A stretch of DNA of 64,000 nt from Chloranthus sessilifolius (GCA_021018995.1 CM037593.1:10196088-10260087); one strand, 5' to 3'; counted from the stretch's first letter, positions 21,471 through 33,937 are shown. Numbers and translations: made by a program. Notes: generated from the sequence alone by a model not told the origin.

Positions 21471-22950
21471 TTGAGATGACATAATAAGCGGGACTTTAGA
21501 CCGTATCGATGAAAATTACTATTTGAGATCAACAAAGCAATCTCTCAATTAAAATTACCCTAAATCTCAATCCAAACAATCAACTAATTAAATCGACAAT
21601 CTGACAAATCCTTCATCTTCTACACCAATCAAACAAAAGAAAAAATTAAATATCTCATTTTACAAAAACTTCCAGTGATTCGAGAATAAATTTTCAAAAC
21701 CCTCTTTCTCCATGAACAAGCCCTCAAATCTCCTTTTGCATCGAAGCTGCAACCTGATATTGGAATACCCAAATAAAACTATTTTAAAAATCAGCATTTC
21801 GAGATAGATTCTCTTCTCAATCTGGGTATAAACAAGATACAGACGTCACATGTTCATTGTGACCTTGCGGGAAGTGAATCATAAACAAAACCAGCAAATC
21901 AAGCAACAAAACCATCAAAATTTAGCAACAAAACCACCAAATCAAGAACTTGTTAGCATTAAGAACTTGAAGCTTTCCATTATATTAAGAACTTGAAGCT
22001 TCAAATCGAAGCATTGAACACAGAATTAATCAAACTCAACAATCAAATTCAACAACCCACTGTATGTTATTGACAAATGACAAGACAACAACCCAATAAA
22101 AGAGGTAGAAACACAAAACTACTTCTAAGCAGCTAAGTTTTCTAATATATTGATGATTATCGATAAAAAAAAGAGTAGCTTATATCAGCACAAAACTACT
22201 TCTAAGCAACCCAATAAAAGAGATAGAAACACAAAACTACTTCTAAGCAGCTAAGTTTTCGATACATATGGGCCGATATGCATCGGATAATAAGACCGAT
22301 CGATATTTGAAACCATGATGAAAATTAGTCTCTGCTTCATCAAATTTTAAATGGTGACTAGCTTCCTATTGACAACCAGTCAACCACAAAAACTTTGTTT
22401 AAGAATGTTTCCTTTGTGTTAGAGGAATTAATATAATCTTGAAAAGTAGCAAAAGAAGCACTTGTCAAAGTTATTTGTATGTTTCTAGTAAAATGTAGTT
22501 ATTTTTAGCACAAAATCAATGGAAGTTAAAAAATGAACTTTCGCCAATTTATACAGTCATAATTAAGTTGCCGTGGGCCTCCCATCCCAAGCTTTTACAA
22601 TCATAGATATAGATAGAGTACCTAATGCCACTATACCAACCCTATTCCTTTTGTCTTTTTATTTATACCGACCTTTTCCCTTTGTCTTTTTATGAGCAGA
22701 TTTCTGGGAACCATTCTCATTAGAATTAAATAAGACAATCCATATAGCTAGCCCTGAAGAGCAGACGTCACAACTAGGAAACAAATTACTCATGTACAAA
22801 GTAGCAGCGTTTGATGATTATCATAAAACCTCAAACCTGGTTTTATGATCAGCAGATGACTAGATGAGCAGCAGAGCAACTCCAACTTCAAGCCTCCAAT
22901 CAGTTAATCACGAAAATCGCTAGGCCTGGAGAGAGAAGAGAGGGTTTGGA
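21471..22950. other. No gene recognised
   Basis: AT-rich. A ~60-bp unit (CCCAATAAAAGAG(G/A)TAGAAAC, then TAAGTTTTC) occurs at about 22090 and 22207. A piece near 22260-22320 (GGGCCGATATGCATCGG, GATATTTGAAACCATGATG) resembles the CGATAC-type MITE families. Confidence 0.45.
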
Positions 22951-23019
22951 GACTTGGAGTCTGGAGAGAGAGAGAGAGGCGCTGGCCCTAGCCGCTGGAG
23001 AGAGATAGAGAGGGGGGGG

Positions 23020-23345
23020 TTTGGTCGTTTGGACTTGAGAGGACAGGGTTTGGATTTGGTTTTAGAGAGAGAATCGCTGGACAGTTTGGGTTTAGACTTT
23101 AGAGAGAGAGAATCGTTGGAGGGTTTGGGTTTGGGTTTGGGTTTAGAGAGAGAATCGGTGGAGAGGGTTAGGGTTTGGGTTTGCCGGTTTGGGTTAGGGT
23201 TTGGATTTGGTTTTAGAGAGAGAATCGCTGGAGGGTTTGGGTTAGGGTTTGGATTTGGTTTTAGAGAGAGAATCGGTGGAGAGGGTTAGGGTTTGGGTTT
23301 GGGTTTGGGTTTGGGTTTGGAGAGAGAAAATCGCTGGAGAGGAGA
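23020..23345. repeat. Minisatellite of GAGAGAATCG plus TTTGGG/TTAGGG units
   Basis: The motif GAGAGA(G)AATCG(C/G)TGGA occurs six times (about 23065, 23104, 23146, 23215, 23263, 23322), separated by GGTTTGGGTTTGGG or GGTTAGGGTTTGG tracts. It resembles degenerate plant telomere repeat. The plus-strand open frame through it encodes only repeats and is unlikely to be a gene. Confidence 0.8.
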
Positions 23346-23389
23346 TAGGAGACGCGGGCCCTTTATCTGTGTATAAATTATTATTTTTA

Positions 23390-23494
23390 TTTTTTTTCAA
23401 ACCTAAGTTTTAAAGCAACCTTGCGATTTGGGGGCCCTAAAAATCGGGGGCCCAAGGCAGCCGCCTGGCTTGCCTTGGTCTAGGGCCGGCCCTG
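23390..23494. mobile_element. End of a GGGCCGGCCC-type MITE
   Basis: The right end reads GGCTTGCCTTGGTCTAGGGC then CGGCCCTG, so its complement starts CAGGGCCGGCCCTAGACC, a terminus common in plant hAT-like elements. Upstream GGGGGCCCTAAAAATCGG is also typical of the group. The left end was not located. Confidence 0.4.
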
Positions 23495-25262
23495 CCTTGA
23501 ACGAGGAGAACACGTTGGATTGGGAGAACTTAGTATCGTTGGTGCAGTTACATCCGCAGCTTGGTTGTTTCCACCAAGCAGAGTGGTAACCTCATCGATG
23601 TAGTTGTCTTTATCACAACTACCCTCCACAGACCCTCCACGTGCCAAAACCTCTCCATCATCTGCTTTTATCAAGAATAAATTTGCTATTTCTACCACAC
23701 TATCTTCCATTGAAGAGTCACACCCAACTATAAACTCTCCATCTCAATTGCCACACGACCCAATTATGCCACGTGTATCTTCCAATACCATTGGATCAAA
23801 TATTCCCTGATGCTCTAATTTTAAAAATGAGGTAGAAAAACCACACTCCAATTCAAAATTTGAACTCCTAAAAATTTGTTGTCACGTGACTTTTTCTCTT
23901 TGCCATTTACATTGACCTCGGTCAACACCTTTGGTGCCACCCGAACACCACTACCGCTACCATGACTCCCCGTAGAAGACGAGTTATCAGCTCTCACCAT
24001 CGCCGTTTTCAACGTGCAATTCATGTCATTAGAATTCGTTCCCCTTCCCTCAGCATCTGGAAAGCCGTTAGATTTCACATTTTCTCTTACCAGTGGTTGG
24101 TTTATGCCGCTCTCCTCGACGCCGACTGCTGGATGTTGAACATGGTTACTGGCCAAAATCTCTTCCTCTCTCGTCTCCAATTCTATGAACACACAAAATC
24201 TTCTCCCATTGATCCTCACATCTCCGCATCTGGGAATGTTGCTCCATAATTCACTCCCACCAGAATTTGGGCATACCGCGTTTCAGTGAAGTTCCAAGTT
24301 CCTCTATCCACACCAAGAAACGTTTCATAACAACGACCAATCGTACTAAACACATCACTATTCCATGCATTAAGGGGGAGACCCAGCACCTGTATCCATA
24401 CCCCATTATTACCTTTTTGTAAACAACGATTACCTTCATCCTCATTCCAACGACAACATTCCACCTAATGCTCGCCCCAGATTAAGTTCTTCTTTTTGTA
24501 GGCCTCTTCCACAAGAAGATATTTTTCTATCTTGAACGTTAGAAGAACTTCATCTTTTGTGATGAAAGATAGTTGAGGGCAACGAGAACCCCAAGTTTTT
24601 TGTAGATACTGATGAATATAATCGATGAGGATAACCATTTTTGAATCTAACTATTAGCCCATTTTTTTGAAGATTATTTTTGCTAGTTTCATAACAGTTA
24701 CCACTAACATCAAAATTAAAAGTCTGGCTTCTATGTTCCATTGTGATGTTTTTCTGTGGTCGCACAATATCCAAATAAGTATGTTGCTAACGTTTGTCTT
24801 GGTAATGGTAGTTTCCTTGAATTTCATTAGCCCTATACGACTTGCCATAAGAAGACGAAGACTTTCTAATGCCCACATACGACCTCGTTTTTTGCATAGA
24901 AGAATAAGGTTCCTTCCCCCTATAGGCTTTACCTGCGATCTGCCAACCATCAAACACATCTTTGTACTATTGCTTCGAAAAGATGGGTTGTCCTTGTGAT
25001 CAAAAGCTACGATCATTATCATTTTCATTCCTAATCGGTTTTCCTTCCCTCTTGTGGGCCCCACATTGGTTACGATGGCAAACCAATCTTCTTCCAAAAT
25101 TAAGGTTCCCACACTGTTACAAACCCAATCTCCGTTTCTGATAACAATCGCTGATCGATTATTCCTTGAATGTACACATTGAAATCCTCCATTGAAGCCT
25201 CTTGATCGATCCTCTCGTACAAACCTACGCACTTCCTCACGTAAAAAGCTTGGATTCACCAT
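23480..25262 (-). pseudogene. Decayed LINE ORF1 / DUF4283-like gene
   Basis: The clearest stretch, at 24464-24216, reads WIQVLGLPLNAWNSDVFSTI and continues with LGVDRGTWNFTETRYAQILV. This fits the WV.V.GLPL..W....F..IG...G....D..T pattern of the DUF4283 region found in plant LINE ORF1 and gag-like proteins. The N-terminal side starts at ATG 25262 (MVNPSFLREEVRRFVRED). The C-terminal part, 24219-23480, is low-complexity Ser/Asn-rich. Frames change at least three times, so no functional product is expected. No RT follows on the minus strand, since 23345 downward is repeat. Confidence 0.5.
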
Positions 25263-25640
25263 TTGAGTTTAGGTTTTAGGGTTAAGAGTTTTGGGTTTAA
25301 GGTTTAGGGGTTTGGGGTTTGGATTCACCATTTGGGTTTTGGGTTTGGGGTTTAGGGGTTTGGGGTTTAGAGTTTGGGTTTTGGATTCGCCAATGTAAGG
25401 TGCAGGTTTTGGGTGGGTTTCATGGGTTTTAGGTTTCTAGTTTAGGGTTTCCAAAGGTTGAAGATGAACCATCCGATGGGGTTGAAGGGTTGGGTTCAGG
25501 GGTCTGATGAAGGCGATAGGGTTTAGGATTCCGACGAAGGTGCAGGGCTTGGGTTTCAGGTCTCCGAAGGGGTTCGGGTGGGTTTCAAGGGTTTTGGGTT
25601 TCTGGTTTTAGGGTTTCCAGAGGTTGAAGATGAAGTTGGT
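25263..25640. repeat. Degenerate telomere-like T/G tract
   Basis: Dense variants of TTTAGGG (GGTTTAGGGGTTTGGGG, TTTTAGGGTTAAG, TTTGGGTTTTGG) on the plus strand, next to the start of the ORF1-like pseudogene. Reads as interstitial degenerate telomere-type sequence. Confidence 0.65.
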
Positions 25641-26375
25641 TCACCACCCTTTTACCTACATCCCGTGAAACTGAGTAATGTGGCTTGACATTCCCCTCTG
25701 CTAAGTTGAATACACCCAAATCAGAACCCCTAAGCTCAAATGAGGTAGAAAAATAGATGCAAATTCGATTGCATCTAGTAAAATCTGATGCAGCAAGAAC
25801 AGAGATTGGTCGCTGAGAAAGAAGAAAATGCTAAGTGGATGCCCATGGATTCCATCACTTCCCAATCTTCAAGAGCTCTATGAGAATGATATCGTGGAGT
25901 TACAATATTAACCATACAAGCAGAACTGAGTTTGGTCAATATAGAAATACCAAGTTAGGACTAAATTATCATAAATCACCACATAAACACATTTCTATAT
26001 TCTTTATATTAGGTCATCCTTCTAGGTTGTAGTTTTCATTTTCCTAAATTATTTCCAAAACCACCTCTATACCTAAAGCATATTAAAGAAATTACCATCC
26101 AAGGATGAGATTGGAAGATCTTATTTTTAAGAAGAGAGCCTCCTTGGAGTTCTACTAAGGTTTATAAAATATGACATGCCTCTTAGTTGCAAGATACCAT
26201 GAAAATTGATTTTCTCGAGTTTCAGTGTTGAAAAAATAAATTATTCAACCTTGTAATTTGGAAAAATTTATGGATCTCTTGGCTGACCAATTTATTTGTT
26301 CACCTTATACTTTGAGGAAGCCCAATTTTCTTAAGATTATATGGCTAAAGGGAGTATGACTCTGATGCGCTAATA
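25641..26375. other. No gene recognised
   Basis: AT-rich single-copy-looking sequence between the telomere-like tract and the copia LTR. Confidence 0.4.
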
Positions 26376-26679
26376 TGTTTTTTATCATCTTTCAAGTGGC
26401 GAAGCAGTTTTACCAAAACAAAAGAAGGCACTTTACGAGAAAAAAGCTATGCGGATAAAGAAGTTGATTTTATTAAGGTTTGGAAGGTTGAAGTTGGCGT
26501 TAGGGTTTGTTGTACTTAAGACTAGAATTAGAGGAGAAGAGAAAGAAAGAATGAGAAGGCTTAGTGAGTTTTCACAATTCTCACATGCACTTATATTAAG
26601 TTATATAGAAAAGATATATGCACACCCATTTTACTTAACATACACCATACATATAATTCTAATATCAATATTCCTAACA
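26376..26679 (-). mobile_element. 3' LTR of copia element C
   Basis: On the minus strand the LTR begins TGTTAGGAATATTGATATTA at 26679, directly after the polypurine tract AAGGGGGAG (26688-26680). The far end is proposed at 26376, where GATGATAAAAAACA gives the TG...CA ends and a length of 304 bp. A TATA-like TTAATATAAG lies inside. The lower boundary is uncertain because the partner LTR is not in the window. Confidence 0.6.
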
Positions 26680-28611
26680 CTCCCCCTTAAGCTGGAGCAT
26701 GCATATTAACCATGCCGAGCTTGACAACAACATCACTAAGTGTGCTAGGCTCAACGGCCTTAGTCAAAATATCCGCAAGTTGCTGAGAGGATGTAACATC
26801 AATCAAAACAAAAGTCTTGTCCCTTACTTTCTCGCGAACAAAATGAATGTTAATCTCAATGTGTTTGGTCCTCTCGTGAAGAACAAAATCAAAAGCAATC
26901 TTCTCTACTACCTCATTGTCACAGTGGAGGGGAACAAAGTCTAAAATAGGATAACCAAGCTCAGATAAAAGGGAGCGCATCCACAAGACTTCATAGGTAC
27001 CATGTTTTATGGCCCGATACTCGGCTTCTACACTAGATTTGGACACTACCGCCTGCTTCTTACTCTTCCAGGCAATCAAGTTACCTCCCAACAAAACACA
27101 ATAACTAGAAGTAGATCGACGATCAGTAATAGATCCAGCCCAATCGACATCAGTGTAAGTTGAAATAGCCATAGGACCACAAGCACGATATACCAATCCA
27201 AACCCCGGGTTTGACTTGATGTACCTAAGAATACAATGTACGACAGCAAGGTGGACAGTGCGAGGAGCATGCATAAACTGGCTCACATGATTGACAACAA
27301 ACGTGATATCAGGTCTAGTGAGAGTGAGATAAATCAATCTGCCCACCAATCTCTGATACTCATGCGGATCCGGAAGTAAATCTCCATCCTTCTCATGTAT
27401 TGAAAGCTTATGATCCATAGGTGAGGTTGCTGGTTTACAACCAAGCATACCAGTATCACGCAACAAGTCTATGGCATACTTTCTTTGAGAGATAAATATC
27501 CCTTTTTGAGATCTAGCAATTTCCAACCCAAGAAAATATTTCAGGTATCCCAAGTCTTTGACTTCAAATATTTTGCCCAATTCACTCTTAGTCCAACTGA
27601 TAAAGGCATGATCATCACCAGTAAGAATAATATCGTCCACATAAACCAGAAGAATAGCACGATCAGAAGGACTAGAGTGAATGAAAACTGTATGATCTGA
27701 GTGACATCTGTGGAACCCTAAATCAATAACAACACTGCTAAAGCGATGAAATTATGCCCTAGGTGACTACTTGAACCCATAAATTGATTTTCGAAGTTGA
27801 CAGACATTCGCATCTCCCCCTGAAGCAGGAAATCGGGAAGGGGATCTATATAAACCTCCTCAATGAGATCACCATGAAGAAACACATTTTTAACATTAAG
27901 TTGATGAAGAGGCCATCCCTGCATGGTCGAAAGAGCTAGGAGAATACGAACAAAAGTCAACTTGGTTACAGGAGCAAAGGTAGCCTCATAATCAAACCCT
28001 TTTGCAACGAGCCGAACCTTATATCGAGAAATTGTGCCATCCGGATTGTGCTTCACAGCGAAGACCCATTTACAACCAACAGTTTTCTTCTCAAGTGGAA
28101 GAGGAACCATGTCCGACGTATGATTAGCCTGTAAGGCATCCATCTCCTCGACCATGGCAACCTGCCATGAGCGATGATCAAGGGCAGCACGAACAGTCTG
28201 AGGGATTGTCTCAGAGTCAATGGTAGAGAAAAAGGTCTAATAAGTGGAAGAGAAATTCTGATAACAAACAAAATTGGCAAGGCGGTAAGGAGTCATCCGA
28301 TCGCGAACTCCATTCCTGAGAGCTATAGAAAGATCCATATCATTAGTAAAAGATGAAGAATGTGTAGGGACTGGATCAGGAATACTTATAGGAGTTGGAG
28401 TCACTACTACAGAGGATGAAGAAGGAGGCATTGCTAAAGTTGGATCACGCCACCTGCATCGGACATAAGTGACATCCATGGAAGTATAAAACTGATGAGT
28501 ATGAGGATCATAGCAATGATACCCTTTATAAATTGGAGAGTAGCCAACAAAGAGACAACTGATAGCTTTGTCATCTAATTTCTATCGAGTGGGACGAAGG
28601 TCCTGGATAAA
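26680..28611 (-). pseudogene. Copia element C: integrase end, RT and RNase H
   Basis: Ty1/copia polyprotein remnant. Order on the minus strand: integrase C-terminal region (LDDKAISCLFVGYSPIYKGY, from about 28575), linker with a Pro/Ser-rich segment, RT start (VGCKWVFAVKHNPDGTISRY) at 28155-27720, RT catalytic VDDIILTGDD near 27640, then RNase H (ADWAGSITDRRSTSSYC; SSVEAEYRA; HIEINIHFVREKV) ending 26687. A frameshift lies between about 27845 and 27650, and stops interrupt the 5' side (for example before KLDDK). The gag, protease and integrase core and the 5' LTR are missing, because element A inserted at 28612 and the sequence beyond A is not this element. Confidence 0.85.
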
Positions 28612-31155
28612 TGTGACAGCCCGGATTTCGACACCCCGAAACTCGTGCCATCAGCACGATCCTCCAGACCGTGCCCCAAAACTATACACGGAATATTGGT
28701 ATAACAAGCAAGGATAAATAAATAAAGCAATAATTACATAAAGCGAAAAAAGTAACATGCCTATCTGGCATAAACAAGAGACAGTTCTACTTCCATGCCA
28801 CTGCATGAACAGAGAACCGATCCGAACCATCGGTGATAGATTGATCACCCCAGATGGTTCGCCAAAAGAAATAATCAATTTAATTACATTGTCCGTCAAA
28901 AATAAAGGCTTGACATACCAAGCCGTACAATCTGCTCTAAAAAACTACTCTCTGTCAAAGTACACAACAGAGTCTCTTAGAAGAAGTCCTCGGGAGGAGG
29001 TTCCAACTCGTCTCCAGGCACGTATTCTGAATCACCCGGATCTACGTCTCCCGAAGCCTCAGCTACCGCTAACAAAGGACCTGCGACGTATAGTCTAAAG
29101 GGGTGAGCTACATCCTAGCTCAATAGAGAACAACACAATGAACATATAAATCAAAATCTCACATATATTCCATGATATTCTAAGCATGAGGTGTCTATGC
29201 AATTGCTAGAAAACAGTTTAAAAGGTGATGATTTGCATTCAAGTTTACTGGTAATTTGCATGTCTTACTTTACTGTTGATTTATCATGAATGACACTGAA
29301 CAGGCCTAAAGCAAAACTTAAATCTTCAACTTAAGTAATCCCCGAGCAATATAGCATCGAGCCCCGATGGAATACTACCCAAACTCCTTTCTCAATAGGC
29401 GGCGAGGTTAAATCTCAATCTCAACATCACTGGGATGTGCTTATCAGATACTGGATAGACCTCATCGGTATAATGAATTGGTCTGCCGTCAGTCACGGAT
29501 ATTCTGCCGTCACAGTGGGTATCCCGTCACGTCGGTGGGGTATTCTAAACAAACCTCAAATAATAAAAATAATATGTGCTTTACATATAGTTATTCACCG
29601 TGTAAAGTGCTATCTTATATCAGTTAGGCCTCAATAATAATTATTCAATCATATATACATCCCTGGGATGTCTAATTTACTTGCATCACACTGATGGCTT
29701 TATTTCTTTCTCATCCACTGGGGATGTCTCATTTTCATTTGCTCTCTTAGTCTCAATTACTCGCATCACATAGATGCCTTTATCACATTCTTGGTGTCAC
29801 ACACACACACACCCATTTTTACAAAGCTTTTTATAGTTAAAATATTTTTAATTCTGATAAATATATCACTACATACATGCTCTTGTAATTAAAGTATATG
29901 TTCAAGGTGTTCCTTACCTCAAGTCTCCGATGGTCCAAGCATTAAGGTCCCGCGCGGCTCCTTGTGCTTGCTTTCACACATACCACCTATGGTACATTAC
30001 AACACATGTAATACATTACTAAAGATGTAATAAAGAAGGTCCTAGACCCTCCATGAATCTCAAAGTAAAACTAGATAGTTAAATAAAACTGTCGAAGTCG
30101 ATTAATCGATTCTCAAAATCGATTAATCGAAACCCAAATCGATTAATCGATTTCCATAATCGATTAATCGAAACTCAAATCGATTAATCGATTCCCAAAA
30201 TCGATTAATCGAGATTCAAATTCGATTAATCGATCCCAAATCGATTAATCGAAATCTCTAACATAGTGAGGTCGATTCTTAAATCGAGTGGTTGAAAATT
30301 CAAAATCGATTAGTCGATCCCAAATGGATTAATCGAAATCCAAAATCGATTAATTGATTTCCCAACTCGATTAGTCGATTTTCCCAGGTCTTGTTTCTCC
30401 AGCCACTGGAGGTACCCAGTCGATTAGTCGATTTCCAAATCGATTAATCGACCTTCAACTTCGATTAATCGATTTCCAAATCGATTAATCAAAATCGGGC
30501 ATCCCTGACTTTTCAACTTTCAGACCAAAATCGATTAATCGAATCCCCATTTCGATTAATCAATTTGGCTAGATTCAGCCCCCTTTCGGGCTGTTCTTCC
30601 AAATCTTTTCCCTTTCTTTTCTAAGCCTTTAATCTATCCTTTTTAACCCTACTTGCCTGAATTTAATCATCTACAATCTATGCATTAACTTCAATTAAAA
30701 CTCACTTCAACAAATCCCTTAAATGGTTGATTTGTTGGGTTTGGTGGTTAGGGTTCCAGCTTTTGCTCAACGATCCTAAGGCGTTGAATCCGGCAATCAA
30801 TGCTAACTCCTCCTCTTGATTTGCATTAACATCTAGCCTCCATAACTCCTCTTTACTCCCTCTCTCTCTCTCTCTCTCTCTCTCTTCTTAATTCCTTCAC
30901 CAACCAAGACAAAAGAGTTTTTAGGGTTATTAAAACCCTTATATCCTTTCTCCTGCTTGTGTGTAAACACATACACTAGAGATAGGTGTGCGTGACCACT
31001 AACTCACACTATATATCACGCTTAGGTCACATTTGTACTATGTCAGCTCATCACTCCATGAGTTCATTGTTTGACCATCACTTGGTCAACCCTACGACTA
31101 ATCGGGCACGGATCTCGAGGTCAAAGTTAAACGCTCAATTTTTTGGGATATTACA
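28612..31155 (-). mobile_element. 3' LTR of gypsy element A (2544 bp)
   Basis: Minus-strand start TGTAATATCCCAAAAAATTG at 31155 directly follows the PPT. The end, CGGGCTGTCACA, is at 28612, so TG...CA termini. It contains an array of TCGATTAATCGA motifs (30098-30565), a CT microsatellite near 30857-30883 and a CA tract near 29800. It interrupts the integrase region of copia C. With no partner LTR in the window, age cannot be estimated. Confidence 0.85.
30098..30565. repeat. Array of about 18 TCGATTAATCGA palindromes in LTR A
   Basis: The 12-bp self-complementary motif TCGATTAATCGA or a one-base variant (GATTAGTCGA, GATTAATTGA, GATTAATCAA) recurs every 20-30 bases, linked by short AT-rich spacers such as TTCCAAA or AACCCAAA. 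Spacers vary in length and sequence, so this is not a simple minisatellite. Confidence 0.9.
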
Positions 31156-31430
31156 TTCTCCCCACCTTGGGAATTTTCGTCCTCGAAAATAACCCAATGG
31201 TGCGCTGGTGTAGCATCCCACACACAGCGGTGTCATGTAGCCGATCACAAAAATTAACTATATATGATACAATGCAATAATAACACATAATGCAATCGAA
31301 TTTTTAAAAAAAGGTGTATATTTCACTATTCAATTCCCAAAATGTATAATTTGTTGATTTACATCCTTTTAATTACAATAAAAACTTCCCAAAATCAATC
31401 ACACCAAAAAAAAAAATCCTCGTCTCAGTC

Positions 31431-32924
31431 TCAAGTCGTCCCCTCTCCTGGTTGATCTGATGCAGGGGTAGGTTGCTCTGACGGAACTGGCGGCTCAGGT
31501 GGTGGCTGGGTCGTCGTGGAAGGTTGCTCGGTCTGCTGGGGCACCGAGCCAGATGCATCGGCGGTAGATGTACTCGCGTGGAAACCGGCACCCGTATGGA
31601 AAGCAGTCCGACCCGCAGTCCAGTCGGCCTCCTGCGCGAGGCGCTGCTGGTAGTCCAACGGATAGATGTACCGTAGGGTGTGGAACATCAAGAAGTCCAT
31701 CCGCCGGTTTATCCTCTCATTGTTGGCCTCCATCCGGGCCAACACATCCTCTATGGTAGGCACCGGGCGAGCCGCTCGCCGGCGATATGAAGAAGTCGGT
31801 ATGGCTGTCGCAGACTGCGCTGGCGGCGTAGGCGAGGCGGTGTCATGCGAGGGTGCCCCCTCAGCTGGTGGCTTGACGGGGTGTGCATCCCCCACAGGTG
31901 GGTCCTGATGTGGTGGTGGTGCTACTGTTGCTGGGCCCTGAGCTGGTAGGGTCTGCTTGAGTAAGTTGTAACTACAGCTCCATGAAGCAATGGAGAAATA
32001 CTTCATGCGATCTGTAGCCCTCTCCTCGTGGGGTGAAACGGCGTACTCTGGAGTATCTGAGTAACACTCCAGCATGCTCGAAATGAGGTGAGCATACGAC
32101 AGCTTTTCTTTGGGCCTCAAATTGCCCTTCATCAACTTTCCCTTTATATAAACCATCCCCTCGAGGATGATCTTCGTAGCGTCAAACCAACGGCCATAGA
32201 AGGCCGCGTAGAGTGCCTGCTGCACTAACTCCACCCGCTTGGTGTCGTGGCGCATCGGGAAGAGGTTGCACTTGATTATGGAATCAAGCACCCACATGTA
32301 ATGGGGGAGATCGACCCTCCTAATGGACGATCCCGACCCCTTTTTCCCTTTGGTCATACGTGTCATTATTTCTTCAAAATTCACCTCTTCCGTGAAGGGT
32401 GGGAAGAGGGTGGTCTCGGGCACGAAGTCTAAGTAACATTCGAGGACCTCGTGGATGTGACGACGAGTGAAGGTATAGTCGCGACTCTAAATGGTGGTCG
32501 TGACTACGTCTTCGGTAGGCCCCTCCTTCAACCCTTGGTAAAATAAGCGGACCAACCTAGGGTAGTAGGACCCGCAGATTGGTTTCAAAAGGTTGCTGAG
32601 GTCGGCCTTTACTAGGTAGTTTCCAGCCCATTGGGTCTCGCCCGCCACATCGGGGTTTGTAAATAGTTCCACATCGAAGATAAACTCATCTTCGATTGTC
32701 TTAGCCGCCCACCACTCGTTTGGTTGGAGTACGTTGACGGGCGGTGGTGGCATTGGTGAAGATTCGCGTGAAGACGCACTCATCAAACCGGATGTGGTAT
32801 CCGATGCCGATGGTGATGGGGTTCTTACGGGTGATGGGGTAGGTGGTGGCGGTGCAGCGTTCTTACGCCGAACCGAGAGCTTAGACGTTGCCTTCTTCGA
32901 AGACAAACGTGTTTTAGGCGGCAT
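31431..32924 (-). pseudogene. Extra ORF of element A (plant-transposon-protein-like), one in-frame stop
   Basis: One frame of 497 codons from ATG 32924 to the stop at 31433-31431, broken only by TAG at 32489-32487. The N-terminus is basic, then Pro/Ser-rich (MPPKTRLSSKKATSKLSVRR). The middle contains YYPRLVRLFYQGLKEG, IHEVLECYLDF after the stop, and VDLPHYMWVLDSIIKCNLF then ALYAAFYGRW and LSYAHLISSMLECY. This pattern recalls the 'putative plant transposon protein' domain found in many plant retroelement ORFs (recalled from memory, not searched). The C-terminus is Pro/Ala/Gln-rich, with a possible coiled segment (ARMEANNERINRRMDFLMFH). It lies in sense between pol and the PPT, the place where env-like or additional ORFs occur. 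Function unknown. Confidence 0.7.
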
Positions 32925-33171
32925 CTTAGTAATACAATATCAAAAGTAGAGTTTATATAGCCGGAAATGAAAAGAAGAGCCGAATCTAGGGTTTTACCTT
33001 AGGTGTTTGAGCCGGATGCAAACGATTTCGATCCGAAATCGATCCAAACCACAAAAACCCTAGGTCTTCAAGTCGTTTGAGGAGGAAGATAGCAAGGCGC
33101 GCAAGAGCTAAAAACAAATTTGATTTCGAATGGGGAGAAATCCCCCTCGATTCATATATATAGGCCCCGGT

Positions 33172-33700
33172 TCGATTAATCGATTTCCAAAATTGATTAA
33201 TCGAGATTCAAAACTAGGTTCAGCCGCGCAAAATCGATTAATCAATTTTCAAAATCAATTAATCGAAATGATTTCGATTAATCGAAATCGTGGTCATTTA
33301 AATTTTTAACTTTTTGAGCTCACTGATGCGCGAGCCAGTCGATTAATCGAAATTCAATTCGGTTAATCGAAATCCCAAAATCGATTAATCGACTTTCACT
33401 TCGATTAATCGAAATCATGCAGTCCTTCAATTTTTTCCTAAAACTTTCAAGTGGCTCGATTAATCGAACCTTCAGATCGATTAATCGAAATCCCAAATCG
33501 ATTAATCAAATTTTACTTCGATTAATCAAAATCCTAAAAATTCTTCAAGTTTTTATGAAATTCTTAAGTTACTTGATTAATCGAATCTTCATATTGATTA
33601 ATCGAAATCTAAAATCGATTAATTGAAATTTCACTTCTTTCATTTCCTGAATCCTCTGGCGCATGCCAGTCGACTAATCGACCAAAATCGATTAATCGGT
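33172..33700. repeat. Second TCGATTAATCGA array, upstream of the extra ORF
   Basis: About 18-20 copies of TCGATTAATCGA or close variants between the end of pol (33938) and the start of the extra ORF (32924) of element A. Spacing and spacers resemble the array in its LTR. Confidence 0.9.
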
Positions 33701-33937
33701 TTTGATCAGATTCTTCATATATTTAAAAAAAAATTCTGTCTCTTTTGGTTCCTTGGTAAAGCATGACCGGTTAGTCATTGGTTCTGCGAAACACGTCATC
33801 ATGGCATTTAACATTGCATTAGGAACGCTATGGGGATAAAATTGTTTCTCTTGAGTGAATTGATCAAAAGGTCGACATTGAATTACAACATATAATTTAA
33901 ATCCACAACCATGCTTGCGGTGATACAATTTTGACTC
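33701..33937. other. Short non-coding spacer between array and pol end of A
   Basis: AT-rich sequence with no recognised content. The pol frame ends at 33938. Confidence 0.4.

Noticed and set aside
22954..23289. 111-codon plus-strand open frame
   Set aside because: The translation is a repeat of Leu-Gly/Glu-Arg-Glu-Ser from the GAGAGAATCG/TTTGGG minisatellite; no protein character.
31373..31591. 72-codon minus-strand open frame at the end of the extra ORF
   Set aside because: An alternative frame overlapping the longer, better supported frame.
30098..33700. Regularly spaced palindromes resembling a CRISPR array
   Set aside because: A plant LTR element; repeats are 12 bp, spacers short, AT-rich and irregular, with no cas genes and no bacterial context.
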